Positions 25,901 to 34,110 of a stretch of DNA of 64,000 bases are shown in pieces. Below the pieces are notes generated by a model that made no database searches, had not been told where the DNA came from, and was given only the letters and a program-made list of their open reading frames with translations. Origin of the DNA: Thermodesulforhabdus norvegica (GTDB lineage Bacteria > Desulfobacterota > Syntrophobacteria > Syntrophobacterales > Thermodesulforhabdaceae); the NCBI RefSeq assembly GCF_900114975.1, contig NZ_FOUU01000002.1, positions 382,363 to 446,362 on the forward strand, given 5' to 3'. A program made the translations under genes and the position numbers. Within the stretch, counting starts at the first letter, position 1. Each line of letters starts with the position of its first letter.

Positions 25901-27474
25901 GTTCGATCGAACCAGCGGAAGAAAGGTCTGAGAACCGTAGGAGCCGTATCGGAAGGCCTATGGCCCGGGGGAAGGGGCTTCAAGATGTTTGCACTTAGAA
26001 CAGGGGTCAGGATTAGCGCCACGACCACGGAAAGTAACATGGCTGAAGCTATGGTTACGGAAAATTGACGGTAAATTATGCCCGTTGATCCCGGGAAAAA
26101 GGCCATAGGTCCGAATACGGCAGAAAGGACGAGGCCTATTCCAATAAGAGCACCGGTGATTTGATCCATGGATTTTGCAGTGGCCTGTCTTGGCGGTAAT
26201 CCTTCTTCAACCATTAAGCGATCGACATTTTCAACCACCACAATGGCATCGTCTACAAGGAGTCCTATGGCCAGTATCATGGCAAACATTGTGAGCATGT
26301 TAATGGAAAAACCAAGAATCCAGATGACCGCAAAGGTTCCCAGAACAACAACAGGTACTGCAATGGTGGGGATAATGGTGGCGCGAAAACTGCCCAGGAA
26401 TAGCCACATAACCATGAAAACGAGAATTATGGCTTCAATCAGAGTTCTTACGACCTCATGAATGGCCACACGCGTAAAAGGCGTCGTATCGTAAGGATAG
26501 ACTACCCTTACTCCAGGCGGGAAATACCGACTTAACTCCTCCAGCCTTTTCTTTATTCTATCCGCCGTCTCAAGTGAATTGGCTCCGGGCTCTTTTCGAA
26601 TGGCCATGAATGCCGCAGGCTTCCCGTTATATCTGGCGAAAATATCGTAACGTTCTGTTCCCAGCTCAGCCCTGGCAACGTCGCCAATCCTCACTGTGGA
26701 ACCATCTTGATTGATCCTTATGGGAATGTTTTCGAATTCTTCGGGGGCTTGAAGATAGTGCTGGACGACGATAGAGGCGTTGAGCCTCTGTCCGGAAATA
26801 GCAGGGGAACCGCCAAACTGTCCCGCAGAAACTTCAACGTTATAAGCTTCAAGCGCCCCGACCACGTCTTCTACGGTAAGGGAATAATTGGTCAACCTGT
26901 CCGGATCCAGCCATATTCTCATGGCATGTTCCGTTCCGAAGACTTCGACTTCTCCAACTCCCGGTATTCGGGCAAGAACCTTCTCGAGATTGGAAATGGC
27001 ATAATCACGAAGATCGTTTTCGCTCAGGCTTTCGTCTTCTGATACAATTCCCACCACGAGCATGTAGTTTCTGGTCGATTTACTGACTTCTACTCCCTGG
27101 CGTTGTACCACTTCTGGAAGGCTGGCCATGGCCAGTTGCAGTTTGTTCTGAACTTTGGACCAGGCAATGTCGGGGTCGGTACCCGGTGCAAAGGTCAGTT
27201 CAATCCGGCTGGCGCCTGAGGAACTGCTGTAGGCCGAAATGTACCACAGCCTGTCGAGTCCCGTCATTTTCTGTTCGATTATCTGGGTGACCGTACTTTC
27301 CACAGTCTCGGCCGAAGCGCCCGGATAGAAGGCTTCAACGGCTATAACGGGAGGAGCCAGTTCGGGATATTGAGAAACGGGCAGAAAATGGATGGCCAAA
27401 AGCCCTGCGCTCATAAGGGCGATGGCAATTACCCATGCAAATACCGGCCTATCTAGAAAAAACCTGGAAAGCAT
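22945..27474 (-). CDS. fusion of RND multidrug pump (AcrB-like) and NodT-family outer membrane lipoprotein
   Basis: One uninterrupted 1509-codon frame. Residues 1-1045 are a complete HAE1-type RND transporter: N-terminal MLSRFFLDRPVFAWVIAI, the proton-relay Asp pair in GLLVDDAIVVVEN (about residue 405) and the TM10 lysine in LTTKNAILIVQF. The pump ends at its usual place (FFVPLFYVLVSRAGKWRRK). From Met1046 the frame becomes an OprM/NodT-type outer-membrane factor with a lipobox ending GGC at Cys1059 and two OEP repeats. Independent initiation at ATG 24339 or 24333 is possible; AAAGG lies 5 bases before 24339. The start overlaps the adaptor gene's stop. Either a genuine fusion or two proteins in one frame. 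Confidence 0.85.
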   Translation of the reverse strand: MLSRFFLDRPVFAWVIAIALMSAGLLAIHFLPVSQYPELAPPVIAVEAFYPGASAETVESTVTQIIEQKMTGLDRLWYISAYSSSSGASRIELTFAPGTDPDIAWSKVQNKLQLAMASLPEVVQRQGVEVSKSTRNYMLVVGIVSEDESLSENDLRDYAISNLEKVLARIPGVGEVEVFGTEHAMRIWLDPDRLTNYSLTVEDVVGALEAYNVEVSAGQFGGSPAISGQRLNASIVVQHYLQAPEEFENIPIRINQDGSTVRIGDVARAELGTERYDIFARYNGKPAAFMAIRKEPGANSLETADRIKKRLEELSRYFPPGVRVVYPYDTTPFTRVAIHEVVRTLIEAIILVFMVMWLFLGSFRATIIPTIAVPVVVLGTFAVIWILGFSINMLTMFAMILAIGLLVDDAIVVVENVDRLMVEEGLPPRQATAKSMDQITGALIGIGLVLSAVFGPMAFFPGSTGIIYRQFSVTIASAMLLSVVVALILTPVLSANILKPLPPGHRPSDTAPTVLRPFFRWFDRTFYRCRDLYVRTVRHIIRKSSPYVVLYLILVIITGFLFLRMPTSYLPDEDQGLLFTQVILPSGSTLEQTQKVMERIQSYFLNHEREAVESFAYVAGISFAGEAQNVGMGFVKLRDWELRDSDELRARAVVNRAMRAFAAFRDAMVFVYPPPAVIELGNASGFDFELLDFGGVGHDALMKARDQLLMMAAQDPRVIRVRPNGMDDAAQYKIDVDWEKAGALGIDISSIHTTLSAAFGGTYVNNFTRAGRVKKVYVQADAPFRMLPEHLKKLYVRNSKGEMVPFTSFASGRWTYGAVKLERYNGFPSINIWGEPAPGKSSGEAMKAMEELASKLPEGIGFDWTGLSFQEKMASAQAPIMYAFSIFVIFLVLAALYESWSVPISILLCLPLGAIGGILASSLRGMTNDVYFQIGILTTLGLTTKNAILIVQFAKDRVEKEGMDLVKATVEGARLRLRPIVMTSMAFGFGVLPLAVTKGPGSGAQNAIGVCVLGGMVASTFLATFFVPLFYVLVSRAGKWRRKAVMVMLITGLIITGGCSFIPVYERPDAPIPEKWPRGEVGEKAEEDTRAPLPQEIGWRHFINDPRMKEVIELALQNNRDLKLAALKVEKARALYGVQRAELFPALTGEAAMTKERQSSRLISPDEPRTVEQYSLNLGTASWEIDFFGRIRSLERQALEEYLSTEAARKSAQILLIEEVARAYLALAADREGLALAENTLKTQEEMYRLIRKRYVEGVATELDLRRAETQVESARRDVAEYTQRIAQDKNALDLLVGMPVPERLLPESLQTLVPPRDISPGLSSEVLLNRPDIIAAEHRLKAAYASIGAARAAFYPRISLTTLLGVASDDLLNLFDSGTGIWRFTPQLNIPIFDTRIWAAYRVSKVERDIAIAEYEKAIQNAFREVADALAVKATIDDQVRAQESLVRALERSYELSQKRYLNGIDSYLSVLDAQRSLYDAKEQLIMLKLTRLANHITLYAVLGGGVN

Positions 27475-28631
27475 TACTTTTCCTCCTGAGAAAGAACCGG
27501 CTTCACGACCATTCCCGCTCGTACAAACTGAAGCCCATCAACGATGACTCGATCACCCGGAGCAATGCCCGATGTAACGAGCCACAGGTTGTCAACAGCG
27601 CGGTCGATCTGAAGCATCCGCATCTCCACCCTGTTTTCCTGATTTACCACCAGGCAATAGGGATTCCCTCCGCGATCTCTCATAACGGCCTCTTGTGGAA
27701 CCAGAAGCGCACCATGCCTCGTTCCCTCGTTTACAGTTGCCCGCACGAACATCCCCGGAAGCAAAGTACGATCAGGGTTGTTGAAAACAATCCTGATCAC
27801 CACCGACCCGGTTGTCGGATCGACGGAGACATCTCTGAATTGAAGCGTTCCCGCGTGGGGATAAGTGGTTCCGTCTTCAAGGATCAGGGTAACATTGTTC
27901 AGGGAAGGCGCATCGTTCCGAAGTATTCCCTCTTCAACGCGCCGTTTAAGTTGAAGCAGTTCCACCGTGGACTGAGTCACATCGACATAGACCGGGTCGA
28001 GCTGATGGATAACCGCCAGTGGCTGAGATTGGTAAGCCGTCACAACGGCGCCTTCGGTAACGAAAGATTTTCCAATTCTGCCGGAGATGGGAGCCCTTAT
28101 GTAACAGTAACCGAGGTCTATACGGGCTTTTTCTACCTGGGCTTTCCAGTATGCGATATCGGCCTGTGCCTGCTTTAAGGCAGATACAGCATCGTCATAG
28201 TCCTGCTGACTTATGGCTCCATCGACTCTCAATTTCTCATACCGCTCGGCCCTTGCTTTTATCGCCGGAAGGTTGGCCTGTGCCTTTGCCAGGGCTGCTT
28301 CGGCATTCTCCAGTGCTGCTTTGAAAGGAGCAGGGTCTATAAGATAAAGCATATCACCGGCCTTTACCTCAGATCCCTCTTTGAAAAAGCGCTTCAATAG
28401 AAGACCGCTGACCTGAGGCCGAATTTCGGCCGTTCGATAAGCGGCAACACGACCGGGAAGGGTTGTGCTAAGGGTTACGTCTCTTGGTTCAACGACAACC
28501 ACGGTTACTTCAGGAGGAGGCATAGCGGCCTGAGAAGACTGCCTGCTGGTTCCGTCATTACAGCCGAAAAGAGCCGTGATTCCGAAAATTACAAAAACAA
28601 TGCCCCACTTCCCTGCGCCCTTACTCCACAT
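27474..28631 (-). CDS. RND efflux periplasmic adaptor (AcrA/MexA-like lipoprotein)
   Basis: A 385-residue membrane-fusion protein. The signal peptide ends in a lipobox LFGC with Cys24, anchoring it to the inner membrane. The lipoyl/barrel-sandwich half AEIRPQVSGLLLKRFFKEGSEVKAGD, an alpha-hairpin coiled coil (about residues 100-170) and the second half YCYIRAPISGRIGKSFVTEGAVV follow in the family order. The start at 28631 has GGAGG about 6 bases upstream; a longer frame from 28751 would run across the promoter region. It couples the pump domain to the OMF domain encoded in the next reading frame. Confidence 0.93.
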   Translation of the reverse strand: MWSKGAGKWGIVFVIFGITALFGCNDGTSRQSSQAAMPPPEVTVVVVEPRDVTLSTTLPGRVAAYRTAEIRPQVSGLLLKRFFKEGSEVKAGDMLYLIDPAPFKAALENAEAALAKAQANLPAIKARAERYEKLRVDGAISQQDYDDAVSALKQAQADIAYWKAQVEKARIDLGYCYIRAPISGRIGKSFVTEGAVVTAYQSQPLAVIHQLDPVYVDVTQSTVELLQLKRRVEEGILRNDAPSLNNVTLILEDGTTYPHAGTLQFRDVSVDPTTGSVVIRIVFNNPDRTLLPGMFVRATVNEGTRHGALLVPQEAVMRDRGGNPYCLVVNQENRVEMRMLQIDRAVDNLWLVTSGIAPGDRVIVDGLQFVRAGMVVKPVLSQEEK

Positions 28632-28757
28632 TCGCAACCTCCGACCGGATTGTAGCTCCTGCAGCTTAAATTGCAGCTTCTTCAATGCCTTAAGCCGCAT
28701 TTCCTTATCGCCAATCATAACTGTGTGAACATGGATTCGTATTGCGACCACCTGTTT

Positions 28758-28786
28758 TTAATACAGATCTAATATTCACATGTCAA
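28758..28786 (-). promoter_or_regulatory. sigma70 promoter of the RND operon with overlapping palindrome
   Basis: On the minus strand TTGACA (28781-28786) and TATTAA (28758-28763) are separated by 17 bases. The 10-bp perfect palindrome TCAACGTTGA (28783-28792) overlaps the -35 box, a position where a TetR- or MarR-type repressor would block transcription. No regulator gene is adjacent. Confidence 0.65.
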
Positions 28787-28843
28787 CGTTGATGAATCAC
28801 CCGTCCGGAGGGAACCGAAAAACACCCAATAGCCCTTCTGACT

Positions 28844-29114
28844 TCAGCATCTCCGCAGAGGATGCTTTAAACCGGATGCCTTTAGCTTGCTTTCAACTTC
28901 AGCCAGTAGGAAAGGGATTGAGAATGTCCGGAGTTTGTGACCGGACACGAGGGAGACCAAAATCTGCTCGGAGAAGGTTTTGCCGGTTTTAAAAGGGTGG
29001 GATTGATGGAATGTTCTGAGCTTATGCAGGTAAGGGTAAGGCAGCAACCCGTGAAGGTAAAACCCTTATTCCTGAGCAACCGGACCGGCCTTGGCCGATC
29101 CGGTATGCTTTTTT
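28844..29114 (+). ncRNA. structured intergenic region with four successive hairpins (candidate RNA)
   Basis: The 330-base gap between the RND promoter and qmoC contains no credible ORF but has four inverted repeats in series: 28846-28851 with 28861-28866, 28925-28931 with 28941-28947, 29031-29037 with 29062-29068, and a terminator-like hairpin at 29079-29104 followed by six T on the + strand. The order suggests a + strand RNA of up to about 270 bases. I could not match it to tmRNA, RNase P RNA, 6S RNA or a riboswitch I know, and no good + strand promoter was found. Confidence 0.35.
29079..29114 (+). terminator. intrinsic terminator pointing along the + strand, next to the qmoC stop
   Basis: ACCGGA-C-CGGCC pairs with GGCCG-A-TCCGGT (one mismatch) and is followed after four bases by six T reaching into the qmoC stop codon. 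On the minus strand no T-run follows the stem, so it is not an obvious intrinsic terminator for qmoABC, although the hairpin could still protect that message's 3' end. Confidence 0.6.
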
Positions 29115-30264
29115 ATGCCGCCTGTTCTTCCGCCGCAGGCGAAGTGGCCTCAAGGGCCTCCTGATCAGCAAGATAACGATCTTTGACCCTCAGAAAATAA
29201 AGAACCAGAGGACGGTAGGCAAGGTGAGCCCATTTGGCGAAGGGTACTTCAAGCACAAGCATCGGAACGGCAACCATCATGTGGATGACATAGAGTGCAT
29301 AGGTGGCAAAAGGTAGGTCGAGAAGACGGGTGAAGTGAATAAAGATGCCCGTGAGGGTGGTCAGTTCAAGGAGTATCAGAAACATCCAGTCGGTGGGATG
29401 AGAATTTTTGTAAGGGGGTTTGCTCTTCCGGATCCTTCCGATAAGAGCGTAAGTACAGCCGTAGAGTATGGCTGCCGTTGAATAGTAACCGAGCAGTCTT
29501 ATGGGGTGCAGAGGCGGATAGATTTCGTCACGCTGGAACAATCTGATCAGACCGACCACAAGAAGGAAGGCGGTGCTGTAACCGGTCATAATCATGAGAT
29601 GCACAAACCACTGCATCTTGTCTTCGCACTTTGCCCATCTCTTCTGGGTCAGAAAATTGACAACGAGCTCTTTAAACTCTGCCCGGTAATATTTGAAAGG
29701 TATCTTGCCCACCAGATCGCCCAGAATGAACTTCATGCAACGGTAGGCGTTACTGAGAAGGAGAAAAGATAGAACTGCCGCCATGATGAGGTCGGCCAGT
29801 TCGATCTTTTCTTTGGGCCATACCGAATTAAGACGGGCGTGCTCCCAGTCAGGGTTTCCTGTATTAAAAATAAGGAGTCCCAACCCCACCAGTACGGCCA
29901 CAATAACTATGGCGACGATTTCGAATTTTTCTGATGTATAAAACCTTCGGGCAAAACCGGTCCAGTCGTATTGTGCCGTCAGATAACGGCGCATAACCAT
30001 CATGGTCTCTCCCGGGTCGGCTCCCCGGGGGCATTTTTCAGAGCAGGTCCCGCAGTAATAGCACAGCCACGGTTCCGGGCTCCTTAAGATCTTGTCTCTC
30101 AGCCCAAGCTGCACATACTTGACCAGCTTCCTGGGAAAAGGTGTTTTGTTTTCCGAAAGAGGGCACACGGCCGTGCAGTTTCCACAGTGGAAACACTTTT
30201 TAGCGTCTTTTAGCCCGTAAATCTCGAGCTCTTTCATTAACGTCGGGTCAACCTTAATGCCCAT
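29113..30264 (-). CDS. qmoC: quinone-interacting membrane-bound oxidoreductase subunit QmoC
   Basis: QmoC is the membrane subunit of the Qmo complex that exchanges electrons with menaquinone and links it to APS reductase. It fuses an HdrC-like part with two [4Fe-4S] motifs (Cys24, 27, 30, 34 and a second CYYCGTCSEKCP near residue 68) to an HdrE/NarI-like cytochrome b part with about six membrane helices from residue 115 on; histidines in the helices can bind heme b. Length (383) fits the family. It is last in the operon, after an 84-base gap containing a hairpin. Confidence 0.95.
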   Translation of the reverse strand: MGIKVDPTLMKELEIYGLKDAKKCFHCGNCTAVCPLSENKTPFPRKLVKYVQLGLRDKILRSPEPWLCYYCGTCSEKCPRGADPGETMMVMRRYLTAQYDWTGFARRFYTSEKFEIVAIVIVAVLVGLGLLIFNTGNPDWEHARLNSVWPKEKIELADLIMAAVLSFLLLSNAYRCMKFILGDLVGKIPFKYYRAEFKELVVNFLTQKRWAKCEDKMQWFVHLMIMTGYSTAFLLVVGLIRLFQRDEIYPPLHPIRLLGYYSTAAILYGCTYALIGRIRKSKPPYKNSHPTDWMFLILLELTTLTGIFIHFTRLLDLPFATYALYVIHMMVAVPMLVLEVPFAKWAHLAYRPLVLYFLRVKDRYLADQEALEATSPAAEEQAA

Positions 30265-30314
30265 ATTCGTCCTCCTTTGCTACTTCCTAGACCTGATGTG
30301 CATATAAAGCCGGG

Positions 30315-30338
30315 GAAGGGGAAACAAGATCCCCCTTC
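30315..30338. promoter_or_regulatory. hairpin in the qmoB-qmoC spacer
   Basis: GAAGGGG (30315-30321) pairs with CCCCTTC (30332-30338). The rest of the operon is tightly packed, so this 84-base gap with a stem may be a processing or stability element that sets the QmoC level. No T-run is present on the minus side. Confidence 0.35.
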
Positions 30339-30348
30339 GCCTCGTCTT

Positions 30349-32559
30349 CTAGAAACCTTTGTACGGATTGGGCCCGATCTCTTCTATCTTCTTTGCAAAA
30401 TCATCCAGAATTTCAGGCAACTTTGCGTAGTCCGTTATGCTTACGGTTTCGAATCGTACCCGCTCGGATTCCAGAACCAGTCGATCCAGTGTTTCCTTGA
30501 TCTTTCCGAGCCTGATGTTGGCCAGCTCACTACCCCGGATGAAATGGCACTGATAGTCTTCGCCGTACTTGCAGCCGAGGAGTAGAACTCCGTCAATGCC
30601 CGAAGACAGTGCATCGGCAATCCATATCAGGTTCATGGAACCCAGGCAACGGAGAGGGATCACCCTTATCCAGGGATTGTACTTCATGCGGCGCACACCT
30701 GCCATATCAAGAGCAGGGTACGAGTCGTTTTCACAGGCGAGAACGAGGATCCGTGGCTTTTCTTCGTATTCATCGGGGACGTTCATGGCTTTTATCATGT
30801 CGCCAATCATGCCCACTGAATAATTCTTGAAGGAGATGATCCGTTCGGGACATGCTCCCATACACACGCCACAGCGCCTGCACCGGGTCGGGTTGGGAAG
30901 GGGATTTGCCTTTTCGTCTTCGTTTATTGCACCAAAGGGGCATTCAACGGTGCATCGCTTGCACTGAGTACATCTCTGCATGAAGAATTCCGGAAAAGAC
31001 ATGTCTCCGGCTCGAGGATGTACGGCCATCCCCTTGTGTACCATTTCAATGCACTGAATTGCCTTCATGGCGGCACCGGTTCCGTCCTCAATTGCCGTTG
31101 CAACGCCCATCGGACGGCGCACACATCCTGCCGCGTAAATTCCGGTGCGGCGACTTTCATAGGGGAAGCAAATGAAGTGAGAGTCGGGGAAACCGTACTT
31201 AAGAATCGGTACTTCAGGTCCCTGACGATATTCAAGGTTGAGCACGTCGGATTTCAAAATGATGTCAGTTGGTACCGGCTCTTCTTCCTCTTTCTGATCT
31301 TCCGGTTTTGCTACCACGTTTTCTCCGAAAGCCGTAACGGGAACCATGCCGGTGGCAAGGACGACAAGATCGAGACCGTCAACTTCGACCTCCTCGCCCA
31401 CAAGATCTTCATATCCCTTGACGGTGAGCCCCGTTGCTCCCGATTCTACCTGGGGATCCTGGCATCTGAGGAATATTACCCCCGCCTCCTGAGCCTTCCT
31501 GTAGAGATCCTCTGCCTGACCGGGTGTTCGCATCTCTTTGAAAAATACATAAACATTGGCGTCTGGATTTTGCTCCTTTATCTGCAGAGCCTGCTTCAGA
31601 GAGCTGATGCAACAGGTTGTGGAACAGTAGGGTAGATGATTGGGGTCACGGGATCCTGCACAGAGCAGAAAGGCAACGGAGTTTACACTGCCTCCGTCTT
31701 TTGGCCGTTTAAGATTTCCCTGAGCCAGCATTTCTTCGAATTCCACGCCTGTTACGACGTTGTCGTAACGGCCGTAACCCAGTTTTGGGTCGAGCTTTTT
31801 GGGATCGTAAGGTACCCAACCTGCAGCGAGAACTATTGCCCCAAAGCGGTGCTCGACGGAGCTACCGTTTTGAGAAATCGTGACGTCGAACAATCCAGGT
31901 CCGCCTGCGGTCTTGAGAATCTTTGCTTCCGTGTAAACCGTGATGTTTTCGTGGTTCTTTACCTTTTCGATGTATTCGTCCAGATAACCGCTCTTGAAGG
32001 CTTTGTAAGGAAGGGTTGCAACCTCCTTTACCTTTCTCACGAAGCCACCCAGCTCTTTTTCCTTTTCTACCAGCGTTACCTTGTACCCCGCATCTGCTGC
32101 TGCCAGTGCTGCTGCAAGCCCTGCTGCTCCACCGCCTACGACGAGAACGTCCCTGGACATTTCTTCTTCGGGCTTATAGGGCTCTGGTAGCTCCATTTTG
32201 TTTACTTTAGCAAGACCCATCCTGAGGTAGTCTTCGGCCATCATCTGCGTATCTTCTTCGCCGGGGGGCTGGCACCAGGCGACCTGTTCTCGGATGTTAA
32301 CCCGGTCGACGATGCAACCGTCGAAGTTAAAAAGGTCGTACATCACGCGGGGAGAGCATGCCGCTATTACGATGGTATTCACGCCTTCGGCTATGTCGGA
32401 CTTTATTACGTCCACGCCTTCCTTGCTGCACAGGAATGGGTGGGTTTTGCAGACGGCTACGCCGTATTCTTCCTGTGCCACATTGCCCAGTTGCTCCGGG
32501 TTCAGGGCCTCCCCGATTCCGCAACCCGTACAAATATAAACGCCAATCTTTTTCTCCAT
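30349..32559 (-). CDS. qmoB: Qmo complex flavo-iron-sulfur subunit QmoB
   Basis: A 736-residue cytoplasmic HdrA-like protein. It has an FAD-binding Rossmann motif VLVVGGGAAGLAAALAAADAGY near residue 138, a long pyridine-nucleotide-disulfide-type body, and two adjacent [4Fe-4S] motifs (CTQCKRCTVECP and CRRCGVCMGACP, about residues 530-570). The C-terminal 120 residues resemble the MvhD/HdrD-linked delta subunit of hydrogenases (LRCLGSMNLIWIADAL). This architecture is characteristic of QmoB. It starts 4 bases after the qmoA stop, with AAGGAGG before the ATG. Confidence 0.96.
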   Translation of the reverse strand: MEKKIGVYICTGCGIGEALNPEQLGNVAQEEYGVAVCKTHPFLCSKEGVDVIKSDIAEGVNTIVIAACSPRVMYDLFNFDGCIVDRVNIREQVAWCQPPGEEDTQMMAEDYLRMGLAKVNKMELPEPYKPEEEMSRDVLVVGGGAAGLAAALAAADAGYKVTLVEKEKELGGFVRKVKEVATLPYKAFKSGYLDEYIEKVKNHENITVYTEAKILKTAGGPGLFDVTISQNGSSVEHRFGAIVLAAGWVPYDPKKLDPKLGYGRYDNVVTGVEFEEMLAQGNLKRPKDGGSVNSVAFLLCAGSRDPNHLPYCSTTCCISSLKQALQIKEQNPDANVYVFFKEMRTPGQAEDLYRKAQEAGVIFLRCQDPQVESGATGLTVKGYEDLVGEEVEVDGLDLVVLATGMVPVTAFGENVVAKPEDQKEEEEPVPTDIILKSDVLNLEYRQGPEVPILKYGFPDSHFICFPYESRRTGIYAAGCVRRPMGVATAIEDGTGAAMKAIQCIEMVHKGMAVHPRAGDMSFPEFFMQRCTQCKRCTVECPFGAINEDEKANPLPNPTRCRRCGVCMGACPERIISFKNYSVGMIGDMIKAMNVPDEYEEKPRILVLACENDSYPALDMAGVRRMKYNPWIRVIPLRCLGSMNLIWIADALSSGIDGVLLLGCKYGEDYQCHFIRGSELANIRLGKIKETLDRLVLESERVRFETVSITDYAKLPEILDDFAKKIEEIGPNPYKGF

Positions 32560-32563
32560 GGGA

Positions 32564-33829
32564 TTACCTCCTTGAAATCGACTGAATGGCCTTTATGGCC
32601 GCTGCCGTTCCGTCCTGTACCACTTCTGCAACGTTTGTGGGGGTACGAACACAGCCGGCTGCGTAAATGCCGGGCTGGACCACAAGCCCGGGCAGGAACT
32701 GGTAGTCATCGTAGGCTACCGGTATGGGAAGGGGCTGTGATACCGTGCTGGGTTCCATGCCCGTTGCCAGCACGACCAGATCGGCGGAGATTTGCTCCAG
32801 AGCTCCCGTCATTGTGTTTTCAACATGAAGAACCAGCTGGTCTGATCCTTCAGCCTGTTCGATCTTGGCAACCTTGCCCTTGAAGAAGGTAACCTTTTCG
32901 TCATTTTTGACCCTGTTGTAGAAATCCTCGTAACGATCCTTTGCCCGGATATCTATGTAAAAAATGTAAACCTTTGCGTCGGGAATTTGCTCTCTCACAT
33001 AGGTGGCCTGCTTCATGGAGGCGAGACAGCATATGCTCGAACAGAAAGGCAAATGATTTTCGTCTCTCGATCCGGCACATTGCACGAAAGCCACGGTCTC
33101 AGGGGGCTGACCGTTGGAGGGGCGAAGGATTTTGCCCTGAGTCGGTCCGTTCCAGGAAGCCATGCGCTCCATCATCACGTTTGTTATTACGTCTTTGTAA
33201 GTGCCGAACCCGTAGGTATCGAGTTTTTTTGCATCGTAGGGATTCCATCCGGTAGCCCAGATTATGGCTCCTACGTTGAGCTCGACCTTCTGAGGCTGCA
33301 TGTCCAGGTCAATGGCATCATAAGGACAGGCCTCTTTAACCTTTTTTGCCTCGGGGCTCTGTACGAGAACCGGATCAATGACATATCTCATGGGATACGC
33401 CAGGTCGTGGGGTAGATAGGCAGCCTTGATCTTATCCATCCCGAAGTTGAAGGGATTATCTATTTCAAGTGTGGTTGCTTCGGCGCATTTGCCGCAACAG
33501 GTACACTTCTCGTTAACATATCTGGGTTTTACGACCACGGTAGCGGAGAAATTGCCCTCATGACCTGTTATGCCTTCCACTTCTGCAAGGGTCAGGACAT
33601 GGATCCTGGGATTTTGCTTAATCCGCCTGAAGTTTATCTCAAGACCACAGTAAGGAGGGCACAGCTTCGGAAAATACTGATTCAACTGAGCCACTCTGCC
33701 GCCCAGATAAGGATTTTTTTCTACCAGATACACTTCATATCCTGCCTCGGCGGCTTCAATGGCGGCGGTCATACCGCTCATTCCACCGCCAACAACGAGG
33801 ATGCTTTGGTTAACCGGACCACCCATCAC
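32564..33829 (-). CDS. qmoA: Qmo complex flavoprotein subunit QmoA
   Basis: A 421-residue HdrA-like flavoprotein, first gene of qmoABC. The N-terminal FAD fold is VVGGGMSGMTAAIEAAEAGY near residue 12. A short cysteine cluster CTCCGKC lies near residue 112, and the segment FVQCAGSRDENHLPFCSSICC near residue 250 matches the HdrA/QmoA cysteine-rich region. With QmoB and QmoC it forms the electron conduit for dissimilatory sulfate reduction. No aprBA or sat genes are adjacent, although in many sulfate reducers they directly precede qmoA. GGGAGG lies before the ATG. Confidence 0.95.
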   Translation of the reverse strand: MMGGPVNQSILVVGGGMSGMTAAIEAAEAGYEVYLVEKNPYLGGRVAQLNQYFPKLCPPYCGLEINFRRIKQNPRIHVLTLAEVEGITGHEGNFSATVVVKPRYVNEKCTCCGKCAEATTLEIDNPFNFGMDKIKAAYLPHDLAYPMRYVIDPVLVQSPEAKKVKEACPYDAIDLDMQPQKVELNVGAIIWATGWNPYDAKKLDTYGFGTYKDVITNVMMERMASWNGPTQGKILRPSNGQPPETVAFVQCAGSRDENHLPFCSSICCLASMKQATYVREQIPDAKVYIFYIDIRAKDRYEDFYNRVKNDEKVTFFKGKVAKIEQAEGSDQLVLHVENTMTGALEQISADLVVLATGMEPSTVSQPLPIPVAYDDYQFLPGLVVQPGIYAAGCVRTPTNVAEVVQDGTAAAIKAIQSISRR

Positions 33830-33940
33830 TTTCCTCCCGTTGTAAATGTGACGAAATTCTTAAAATGGACAAGCCCGAAAGAACCGGCGTTACTGCCCGC
33901 TTAGTGTGCTGTTCACAACATATTCGTTCCTACATGTGCT

Positions 33941-33969
33941 CATATACACAAATATGATCTGAGGCGCAA
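33941..33969 (-). promoter_or_regulatory. candidate promoter of qmoABC
   Basis: On the minus strand TTGCGC (33964-33969) and TATATG (33941-33946) are exactly 17 bases apart, about 110 bases upstream of the qmoA start. The presence of a dedicated promoter fits an operon separated from the APS reductase genes. The stretch between it and qmoA shows no further clear signal. Confidence 0.5.
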
Positions 33970-33992
33970 ATAAAAAACCTAAATTTATTTGC

Positions 33993-34022
33993 TTGACAGG
34001 TTAAAGATGCGACGGGTAGTAA
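33993..34022 (+). promoter_or_regulatory. promoter of the small membrane-protein gene
   Basis: TTGACA (33993-33998) and TAGTAA (34017-34022) with an 18-base spacer, 24 bases downstream of and divergent from the qmo promoter. It would start a message about 80 bases before the ATG at 34111. Confidence 0.55.
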
Positions 34023-34110
34023 AAGGCTCGTGAAAAAAAGATCACCCGGTATGATTTGTCGTCAAGGTGTTGTAATAAACCGATAAATAACACGATAGCG
34101 GAGTCAGGCC

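Noticed and set aside
27435..28178. 247-codon + strand frame across the RND adaptor gene
   Set aside because: Antisense to a well-supported gene and composed of unlikely His/Asn/Arg-rich sequence.
28780..29164. Short + strand frames in the RND-qmoC gap
   Set aside because: No ribosome-binding site or domain; the DNA is better explained by hairpins of a possible RNA.
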